Made by a program: the position numbers and the translations under genes | In this document: positions 17,750 through 25,200 of the stretch, piece by piece | How the letters are laid out: each line of letters begins with the position of its first letter | Numbering within the stretch: position 1 is the stretch's first letter | Assembly (NCBI RefSeq): GCF_900105245.1 | Contig: NZ_FNSZ01000001.1 | Coordinates: forward strand, 6,322,001-6,386,000 | From: Streptomyces sp. 1222.5 | GTDB taxonomy: Bacteria; Actinomycetota; Actinomycetes; Streptomycetales; Streptomycetaceae | Length of the DNA: 64,000 nucleotides | Reading direction: 5' to 3' | Notes under the pieces: model-generated | Told to the model about the DNA's origin: nothing | The model's database searches: none | Seen by the model: the letters and a program-made list of their open reading frames with translations, nothing else

Positions 17750-18868
17750 TCATCCTCCCGGAAGGGCCGGTTGCGCGGCTTCCAGGAGTCCGGCGAGTTC
17801 CACCAGGTCGGTGCCGGTGAGGCGGGGCAGGGCGCAGCCGGACAGGGTGCGGCAGGCGTCCCGCCAGGTCTGCGGGATCGCCGCGCCGCCGCCGAGGGCG
17901 CCGGTCAGCGCGCCCGCGAGGGCGGGGGCGGAGTCGGCGACCCGGGACAGGCAGGCTGCGGCGGGTACGGCTTCGGCGATACGGCCGCGCGCGGCGGTGG
18001 CGAGGGCCAGGGCGACAGGGACGGTCTCGGCGGCGGCGATGCCGTAGCTGTAGACGTGGTCGACGATCTGGTGTTCGAGGAGCGGGACGAGGGCGAAGGC
18101 CGACTCGCCGTCCTCGGCCAGTGCGAGCGCGTGGCGGGTGTTGCGGCCGATCTCCGTGTCCGCGGGAAGTTCGGCGAGCGCGGCGGTCACGCAGGTGCCG
18201 GTGTCCGCTCCGGCGAGGGCCAGCGCCAGGGCCGCCGCCATCGCGCGGGCGCCGTGCACGCCGTCGCCGTCCTGGGTGTAACGGGCGTCGAACTCGGCGA
18301 GGGCGGCGGCGCGTCGGGCGTCTCCGGGGTGGGCGACCGCGAGGACGCAGGCGCGGACGCAGGCCGCGTCGTCGAAGTAGTGCGGGTTGTCGTGTCCGGT
18401 GGCGGGCGGGCGCAGGCCGGCGGCGAGGTTGCCGAGCCCCGCCCGTACGGAGATGCGGGCGCGCAGGGGGAGGACGGCCGCCTCGATCTCCGGGGCGCGT
18501 TCCGCGGCGGCGGCGACCTCGCAGGCGACGGCGGTCCAGGTGAGGTCGATGGCGGCGCGCATACGGCGTTCCCGGCTGAGGTCGCCGAGGACGTCGTCGT
18601 CGCCGGCCCGCAGGACCGCCTCGGCGGCGAACACGGCCCACTCGGCGTCGTCGGAGGGGCCGAGGCGGAGGGGCTCGGGGGGCTGGTTGAGGGCGATCGG
18701 CACCGGGAGGGTGGTGGTGGCGTTCTGCTCCGCGAAGGTGTCCAGTTCCCGGGTCAGACGGCGGGTCCACTCGGGCATGCGGGCGGCACGGTGCCTCGCC
18801 GCGGGCCAGCCGGCGGCGTCTCCGGCGGCCAGACCGAGAAGGAGTCCCTCGACCCGGCGCGCGCTCAC
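17750..18868 (-). CDS. ADP-ribosylglycohydrolase family protein, degenerate active site (operon copy 3)
   Basis: A 372-residue paralogue that keeps the fold signature (VEGLLLGLAAGDAAGWP) but not the metal sites. The first motif reads PSDDAEWAVF at about residues 71-80, with Ala where the usual Thr stands. The second reads CLSRVADSAPALAGALTGALGGG, so the first Asp of the D-x-D-S/T pair is replaced by Val. Loss of both a Thr and an Asp ligand suggests weak or no hydrolase activity, and perhaps a binding or regulatory role. The GTG start at 18868 overlaps copy 4 by four bases. Spacing and codon use match its neighbours, so it is not a decaying pseudogene. Confidence 0.82.
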   Translation of the reverse strand: MSARRVEGLLLGLAAGDAAGWPAARHRAARMPEWTRRLTRELDTFAEQNATTTLPVPIALNQPPEPLRLGPSDDAEWAVFAAEAVLRAGDDDVLGDLSRERRMRAAIDLTWTAVACEVAAAAERAPEIEAAVLPLRARISVRAGLGNLAAGLRPPATGHDNPHYFDDAACVRACVLAVAHPGDARRAAALAEFDARYTQDGDGVHGARAMAAALALALAGADTGTCVTAALAELPADTEIGRNTRHALALAEDGESAFALVPLLEHQIVDHVYSYGIAAAETVPVALALATAARGRIAEAVPAAACLSRVADSAPALAGALTGALGGGAAIPQTWRDACRTLSGCALPRLTGTDLVELAGLLEAAQPALPGG

Positions 18869-20883
18869 GACCGGCCCTCGCTGTCCTGCGACCCACCGTT
18901 CCCGGCCCCGACCAGCGGGCTCTGTTCCCCGGCACCCGGGCCACCCGCGCCGGGCCGGGCCGGGAGGGGCGGGGGCTGTCCGGCGGGGGCGGACGCGGGG
19001 GGCGGGGTCGCGTCGGCGGGGTGGGGGGAGGTCGCGCGGGGGGCGGGTGGGTCGGTGGGCCCGGAGGCGCTCGGTCCGGTCGGCCGGGGGGCGAGGGGGA
19101 GCGCGCCGGGTCGCTCGGCGGCCTCGGCCGCGGGCGCGGGCGGGGGGAAGTGTCCGCTCGGCCGGGGCGTGGTCGGGAGGGGGATCGGTTGTTCGGCGGG
19201 CGGCAGGGCCGGGGGGCGTTCGGCGGACGCGGAGGTGGTGGGGCGGGCTGGGGGCCGTTCGGTGGGCGGGGGAGTGGGCGCCGGGGGTGAGGGGCGCTCG
19301 CGGGGCCCGGTGGCGGGGACGAGTACCGGGGGTTGCCCGGCCGGCTCCTCGGCGGGCGGCAGGGCCGGGGGGCGTTCGGCGGACGCGGAGGTGGTGGGGC
19401 GGGCTGGGGGCCGTTCGGTGGGCGGGGGAGTGGGCGCCGGGGGTGAGGGGCGCTCGCAGGGCCCGGTGGCGGGGACGAGTACCGGGGGCTGCCCGGCCGG
19501 CCCCTCGGCGGGCGTGTGCGGTGGTGGACCGGCCGGCTCGGGGGCCGTGGGCAGGGAAGCCGGGGCCGTGGCCGGTCGGGAGGCGGACAGGAGGGAGGCC
19601 GGGGCGGCCGCCGACGCGGCGGCCGGCTGCGGTGCGTCGTCGGCGGCTGCGGACACGGCGGCCGGCCGTGGCGGGCTGTCCGTGGTGTGCGGTGCCGGCG
19701 TGCTCCCCGTGGCGGGCGCCGCCTCCCGGGCCGGTTCCCGCCCGAGGCTCTGCGGCAGCACCTGCCTGACCTCGTGGACGGGCTGCGAGGTGTCCGGGAC
19801 AGGGTCGGGAGCGGGCCCCCGGAGCAGCCCTCTCAGGCGTTCCGGCAGTACCTCCGGCAGGACGACGTCCGCGCCCCACTTGCCGCCCTCGCCCGGCACC
19901 AGGAGTTCCGCCACGTCCAGGACGTGGTGGCCCGCCATGGAGGGCAGGCAGCGGCCGCGGGCGGGACCGATGGCGGACGCCCAGTCGGGCGGGATCGCGG
20001 CCAGCCCCTGGGTGGCCCCGGCCAGCGCGCCGGCCACCGCCGCCGTCGTGTCGGCGTCGCGGCCCATGTTGACGGCCGTCAGCACCGCCTCCCGGAAGTC
20101 GCCGTCCGCCGCCGCGTACGCGCCGAAGGCGAGGGCGACCGCCTCCGGGGCCAGGTCGGTCCAGGGGTAGCCGCCGATGACCACCGCGGAGCGGACCGCC
20201 CGCTCGCCGCGGTGGGCCACGGTGACCGCGCGCCGCAGGGAGCGGGCCGTCCAGGAGTCGTCCGGGACGACCGCGAGGGCGGAGGCGATCACCACCGTCA
20301 CCGGCGCTCCCGCCATCGCCGCGGCCACTCCCGCGGCGACCGCCTGGCCGCCGTAGATGCCCTCGCCCTCATGGCTGATCGAGCCGTCCACGGCCACCAG
20401 CCGGGCCGCCTCCCCGGGGCGTCCCGCCGCGAAGACCCCGAAAGGAGCCGCCCGCATCGCGAGCCCGTCGCTCCAGGCATGGCGGTGCTGGGCGGAGATG
20501 GGCGCGGCCAGGCCCCGGCGGAGGTTCTCCAGGGTGCCGCGTTCGCTGAAGCCCGCGCCCCGGAAGGGGCCCTCGGCCCGGTCCGCGATCCACTCGTGCC
20601 AGGCCGCCTCCACATGGGCCGGGGTCAGCGCGGAGCCGTGCCGGGCGAGCAGCAGCCCGGAGAAGATCGCGTACTCGGTGTCGTCCGTGCCGGACGGCCT
20701 GTCGGTGACGTACCCGGTGATACGGCCCCAGCGGGCGCGGATCTCGGACGGTCTGAGGTTCTCCGCCGGCGCCCCCAGCGCGTCACCGACCGCAAGGCCC
20801 AGCAGGGCGCCGCGGGCCCGTTCGCGGAGTTCGGCGGCGTCCCCGGGCGCCGGGACCGGGGGATTGCGAGCGATCGACACCAT
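18865..20883 (-). CDS. ADP-ribosylglycohydrolase with long Pro-rich tail (operon copy 4)
   Basis: The first gene of the operon; 672 residues. The N-terminal catalytic domain (about 20-345) has both metal motifs intact: GTDDTEYAIFSG (about 65-76) and MGRDADTTAAVAGALAGA. GLLLGLAVGDALGAPAE-type sequence opens the domain. After about residue 375 the protein becomes a disordered Pro/Ala/Thr-rich tail of about 290 residues. This tail includes two near-identical 52-residue repeats (about 460-563) with VLVPATGP, PPPTERPPARPT and SASAERPPALPP. The start is ATG 20883 with a GGAGG site. The tail may serve in anchoring, spacing or partner binding; this is inference. Confidence 0.85.
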   Translation of the reverse strand: MVSIARNPPVPAPGDAAELRERARGALLGLAVGDALGAPAENLRPSEIRARWGRITGYVTDRPSGTDDTEYAIFSGLLLARHGSALTPAHVEAAWHEWIADRAEGPFRGAGFSERGTLENLRRGLAAPISAQHRHAWSDGLAMRAAPFGVFAAGRPGEAARLVAVDGSISHEGEGIYGGQAVAAGVAAAMAGAPVTVVIASALAVVPDDSWTARSLRRAVTVAHRGERAVRSAVVIGGYPWTDLAPEAVALAFGAYAAADGDFREAVLTAVNMGRDADTTAAVAGALAGATQGLAAIPPDWASAIGPARGRCLPSMAGHHVLDVAELLVPGEGGKWGADVVLPEVLPERLRGLLRGPAPDPVPDTSQPVHEVRQVLPQSLGREPAREAAPATGSTPAPHTTDSPPRPAAVSAAADDAPQPAAASAAAPASLLSASRPATAPASLPTAPEPAGPPPHTPAEGPAGQPPVLVPATGPCERPSPPAPTPPPTERPPARPTTSASAERPPALPPAEEPAGQPPVLVPATGPRERPSPPAPTPPPTERPPARPTTSASAERPPALPPAEQPIPLPTTPRPSGHFPPPAPAAEAAERPGALPLAPRPTGPSASGPTDPPAPRATSPHPADATPPPASAPAGQPPPLPARPGAGGPGAGEQSPLVGAGNGGSQDSEGRS
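19193..19504. repeat. Two tandem 156-nt repeats inside operon copy 4
   Basis: Copies at 19193-19348 and 19349-19504 follow each other directly. By eye they differ at only three positions (19312 versus 19468, and two C/T changes near the end). The unit is 52 codons, so the reading frame is kept. A third partial start (CTCGGCGGGCG) follows at about 19504. The near-identity indicates a recent in-frame duplication within the Pro-rich tail. Confidence 0.9.
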
Positions 20884-21018
20884 CGGGCGGCCTCCTTCGC
20901 AGGACCACTTTGCGGATGTGTCCCACGACAGCCGTCGCCACGAGCCTCCACGGACGTGGAGTCACCCGCTCGGCATCTGAGCAGCTCTTCGCACGAACGA
21001 GCGACCGACGGTAAAAGC

Positions 21019-21037
21019 GCAGGTTAGCCCAGCCTTT
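21019..21037. promoter_or_regulatory. Weak iron-box-like site upstream of the VIT-type gene
   Basis: The sequence GCAGGTTAGCCCAGCCTTT matches 12 of 19 positions of the DtxR/IdeR/DmdR iron box (TTAGGTTAGGCTAACCTAA). It lies 101 bases upstream of the transporter start. Alone it would be weak; it is listed because a better site lies 67 bases downstream. Confidence 0.3.
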
Positions 21038-21104
21038 CCTTGCTGGCGGGATCGGAATGATCAGCGTAGGTTCGGGGTTATCAAAAAGTAGAACTCGTCC
21101 AAAG

Positions 21105-21123
21105 TTAGCTTTGGCTAAGCTAT
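21105..21123. promoter_or_regulatory. Iron-box-like (DmdR/IdeR type) operator
   Basis: TTAGCTTTGGCTAAGCTAT matches 15 of 19 positions of the IdeR/DmdR consensus TTAGGTTAGGCTAACCTAA and keeps the inner TTGGCTAA. It ends 15 bases before the start codon of a CCC1/VIT-type transporter and just before its CCGGGGG ribosome site, so it probably overlaps the transcription start region. Confidence 0.55.
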
Positions 21124-21138
21124 CCCCGGGGGTCCCGC

Positions 21139-21870
21139 ATGGCCATCATCGACACCGAGGCCGCGCTGCACGAGGCGCACCGCGACAACCACACCCACCG
21201 CGACGTCAACGGCGGCTGGCTGCGCCCCGCCGTCTTCGGCGCGATGGACGGCCTGGTCTCCAACCTCGCCCTGATGACCGGTGTGGCCGGCGGTTCGGTG
21301 GGTCAGCAGGCGATCGTCCTCACCGGGCTCGCGGGCCTCGCCGCCGGCGCCTTCTCCATGGCGGCCGGCGAGTACACCTCCGTCGCCTCCCAGCGCGAGC
21401 TGGTCGAGGCCGAGCTCGACGTCGAGCGCCGTGAGCTGCGCAAGCACCCCCAGGACGAGGAGGACGAGCTCGCCGCGCTCTACGTCGCCCGCGGGGTGGA
21501 GCCCGCGCTGGCCCGGGAGGTGGCGCGGCAGCTGTCGAAGGACCCCGAGCAGGCCCTGGAGATACACGCCCGCGAGGAGCTGGGCATCGACCCCGGCGAT
21601 CTGCCCTCGCCCCTGGTCGCGGCCGTCTCGTCCTTCGGTTCGTTCGCCCTCGGCGCCCTGCTGCCCCTGCTGCCGTACCTGCTCGGCGCGACCGCGCTGT
21701 GGCCCGCCGTGCTACTCGCTCTCGCCGGTCTCTTCGGCTGCGGTGCCGTCGTGGCCAAGGTGACCGCACGGAGCTGGTGGTACAGCGGTCTGCGGCAGCT
21801 CGCTCTCGGTGGCGCGGCGGCCGGTGTGACGTACGCCCTGGGCAGCCTGTTCGGAACGGCCGTAGGATAG
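21139..21870 (+). CDS. VIT1/CCC1-family iron/manganese transporter
   Basis: A 243-residue membrane protein of the VIT1/CCC1 family, which moves Fe2+ or Mn2+ out of the cytosol. The N-terminal HRDVNGGWLRPAVFGAMDGLVSNLALMTGVAGG contains the family-typical DGL-x-x-N in helix 1. Helix 2 ends GAFSMAAGEYTSVASQREL, the second signature. A long charged helical domain (about 90-155, EAELDVERRELRKHPQDEEDEL and so on) corresponds to the metal-binding cytosolic segment. Three C-terminal helices follow. The start is ATG 21139 with a GGGGG site. An iron-box-like operator directly upstream supports an iron-linked role; whether the control is activation or repression cannot be read from the sequence. Confidence 0.88.
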   Translation: MAIIDTEAALHEAHRDNHTHRDVNGGWLRPAVFGAMDGLVSNLALMTGVAGGSVGQQAIVLTGLAGLAAGAFSMAAGEYTSVASQRELVEAELDVERRELRKHPQDEEDELAALYVARGVEPALAREVARQLSKDPEQALEIHAREELGIDPGDLPSPLVAAVSSFGSFALGALLPLLPYLLGATALWPAVLLALAGLFGCGAVVAKVTARSWWYSGLRQLALGGAAAGVTYALGSLFGTAVG

Positions 21871-21908
21871 CGCCGCCGGTACTTATGCATTGGGCTGTAT
21901 AAGTAGCC

Positions 21909-21935
21909 GTTACTCACTGGTTTCGAATGCTTAAC
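21909..21935. promoter_or_regulatory. GlnR-like ladder (distal)
   Basis: Read on the minus strand, three 5-mers occur at exact 11-base intervals: GTTAA-n6-GAAAC-n6-GTAAC. This is the GTnAC/GAAAC ladder expected for GlnR, with one mismatch. It lies about 340 bases before gltB, after the VIT-type gene. Confidence 0.35.
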
Positions 21936-22186
21936 CGGTGGGCATGAGCCGTAAGCACTGCGGGCAATGACGCCCGCCGCATCCCCGTGGGGTGGGCCGA
22001 CGAGGCTCCCCCCGCCCCCCAGGGCCGACGGACACCGATCCGACCGATCTCGTCCGCAGTGGTCCCCCGCATACGTTTCGCCGCCCCGCGCGGCACCCCG
22101 CCGCACCCGTGTGGCACCCGGCCACGGACCCCGTGGCGTCCGCATGGTGGAACGGAGTATCCGGTTCCCGAGTCCGGATCCATCAT

Positions 22187-22202
22187 GTAACCTGCACGAA
22201 AT
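22187..22202 (+). promoter_or_regulatory. GlnR-box-like site (proximal to gltB)
   Basis: GTAAC-CTGCAC-GAAAT fits the GlnR half-site pattern GTnAC-n6-GAAAC at 9 of 10 fixed positions. It lies 76 bases before the chosen gltB start, a sensible position for nitrogen control of glutamate synthase. Confidence 0.45.
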
Positions 22203-22277
22203 TTTGCACTTATCGCAGAGGGCCAACGTCGTCCCTCGGCACTTGCCACATGCCACATGACGACGACGGGAGAGCCG

Positions 22278-25200
22278 ATGCGTACGCCGCGCCAGCCGTC
22301 CCAGCATTCCGCGAATGGCCAGAACTGGTCCTTCATGGATGCTCGCCCTGCTGCACAGGGTATGTACGACCCCCGCAACGAACACGACGCCTGCGGCGTC
22401 GGTTTCGTCGCCACTCTCACCGGCGACGCGTCGCACACGCTGGTCGAGCAGGCGCTCACCGTACTGCGCAACCTGGAGCACCGCGGCGCCACCGGCTCCG
22501 AGCCCGACTCCGGCGACGGCGCGGGCATCCTCTCCCAGGTGCCGGACGCCTTCTTCCGTGAGGTGGCCGGATTCGGCCTCCCCGCGGCCGGCTCCTACGC
22601 CGTGGGCATCGCCTTCCTGCCGGAGGAGGGGACCGAGGACGCCGTCTCACGTATCGAGACGATCGCGGCCGAGGAGGGCCTCACGGTCCTCGGCTGGCGC
22701 GCGGTCCCGGTCGCCCCGGAGCTGCTGGGCGCCACCGCCCGCTCCACCATGCCGGCCTTCCGGCAGATCTTCGTCGAGGACGGCGCCAGCGAGGGCATCG
22801 CGCTGGACCGCAAGGCGTTCGCGCTGCGCAAGCGCGCCGAGCGCGAGGTGGGCGTGTACTTCCCGTCCCTCTCCGCCCGGACGATCGTCTACAAGGGCAT
22901 GCTGACCACCGGCCAGCTGGAGCCCTTCTTCCCGGACCTGTCCGACCGCCGCTTCGCGTCGGCCGTCGCGCTCGTCCACTCGCGTTTCTCCACCAACACC
23001 TTCCCGTCGTGGCCGCTCGCGCACCCGTACCGCTTCGTCGCGCACAACGGTGAGATCAACACCGTCAAGGGCAACCGCAACTGGATGCGCGCCCGCGAGT
23101 CCCAGCTCGTCTCCGAGCTCTTCGGGGACCGCGACCTCGAGCGCCTCTTCCCGCTGTGCACGCCCGACGCCTCCGACTCGGCCACCTTCGACGAGGTGCT
23201 GGAGCTGCTCCACCTCGGTGGCCGCTCGCTACCCCACTCCGTGCTGATGATGATCCCGGAGGCGTGGGAGAACCACGACTCCATGGACCCGGCCCGGCGC
23301 GCCTTCTACCAGTTCCACTCCACGATGATGGAGCCCTGGGACGGCCCCGCCTGCGTCACCTTCACCGACGGCACCCAGGTCGGCGCCGTGCTCGACCGCA
23401 ACGGTCTGCGCCCCGGCCGCTACTGGGTCACCGACGACGGCCTCGTCGTCCTCGGCTCCGAGGTCGGCGTCCTCGACATCGACCCGGCCAAGGTCGTCCG
23501 CAAGGGCCGGCTGCAGCCCGGCAGGATGTTCCTCGTCGACACCGCCGAGCACCGCATCATCGAGGACGACGAGATCAAGGCGTCCCTCGCCGCCGAGAAG
23601 CCGTACGCGGAGTGGCTGGAGGCCGGCGAGATCGAGCTGGGCGACCTGCCCGAGCGCGAGCACATCGTCCACACCCACGCCTCGGTCACCCGCCGCCAGC
23701 AGACCTTCGGCTACACCGAGGAAGAGCTGCGCGTCATCCTCGCGCCGATGGCCCGCAGCGGCGCCGAGCCGATCGGCTCCATGGGCACGGACTCGCCCAT
23801 CGCGGCCCTGTCCGAGCGCCCGCGGCTGCTCTTCGACTACTTCACCCAGCTCTTCGCGCAGGTCACCAACCCGCCGCTGGACGCGATCCGCGAGGAGCTG
23901 GTCACCTCCCTGCGCTCGTCGCTGGGCCCGGAGGGCAACCTGCTGGAGCCCACGGCCGCCTCGTGCCGCTCGGTGACCCTCCCCTTCCCGGTCATCGACA
24001 ACGACGAGCTGGCCAAGCTCATCCACATCAACGCCGACGGCGACATGCCCGGCTTCAAGGCCGCGACCCTCTCCGGCCTGTACCGGGTCTCCGGCGGCGG
24101 CGACTCGCTCGCCGCCCGCATCGAGGAGATCTGCGCCGAGGCCGACGCGGCCATCGACAACGGTGCCCGGCTGATCGTCCTGTCGGACCGGCACTCGGAC
24201 GCCGAGCACGCCCCGATCCCGTCGCTGCTGCTCACCTCGGCCGTCCACCACCACCTCATCCGCACCAAGCAGCGGACCCAGGTCGGCCTGCTGGTCGAGG
24301 CCGGTGACGTCCGCGAGGTCCACCACGTCGCCCTGCTCATCGGCTTCGGCGCGGCCGCCGTGAACCCCTACCTGGCGATGGAGTCCGTCGAGGACCTGGT
24401 CCGCGCCGGCACCTTCCTGTCCGGTGCCGAGCCCGAGCAGGCCATCCGCAACCTGATCTACGCCCTCGGCAAGGGCGTCCTGAAGGTCATGTCCAAGATG
24501 GGCATCTCCACCGTCGCCTCCTACCGCGGCGCCCAGGTCTTCGAGGCCGTCGGCCTGGACCAGCAGTTCGTCGAGAAGTACTTCAACGGCACCGCCACCA
24601 AGATCGGCGGCGTCGGCATCGACGTCATCGCCAAGGAGGTCGCCGCCCGCCACGCCAAGGCCTACCCGGCCTCCGGCATCGCTCCCGCGCACCGCGCGCT
24701 GGAGATCGGCGGCGAGTACCAGTGGCGCCGCGAGGGCGAGCCGCACCTGTTCGACCCGGAGACCGTCTTCCGGCTCCAGCACTCCACGCGCACGGGCCGC
24801 TACGACATCTTCAAGAAGTACACGGACCGCGTGAACGAGCAGTCCGAGCGCCTGATGACGCTGCGCGGCCTGTTCGGCTTCACGTCGGACCGCCCGTCGA
24901 TCCCCGTCGACGAGGTCGAGCCGGTCAGCGAGATCGTCAAGCGGTTCTCCACGGGCGCCATGTCGTACGGCTCCATCTCCAAGGAGGCGCACGAGACCCT
25001 CGCCATCGCCATGAACCAGCTGGGCGGCAAGTCCAACACCGGTGAGGGCGGCGAGGACCCGGAGCGCCTGTACGACCCGGCGCGCCGCTCGGCGATCAAG
25101 CAGGTCGCCTCCGGCCGCTTCGGCGTGACCTCCGAGTACCTGGTCAACGCGGACGACATCCAGATCAAGATGGCCCAGGGCGCCAAGCCCGGCGAGGGCG

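Larger units (their letters stand above)
21871..22277. other. 407-base gene-free leader upstream of gltB
   Basis: I see no convincing gene here. The stretch is less GC-rich near 21880-21935 and 22160-22215. It contains two GlnR-box-like ladders (listed separately) and a 6-bp hairpin (GCGGGC-aatgac-GCCCGC, 21960-21977). The palindromic TGCACGAAATTTTGCA lies at about 22193-22208. The gltB promoter presumably lies in its last 150 bases. Confidence 0.5.
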
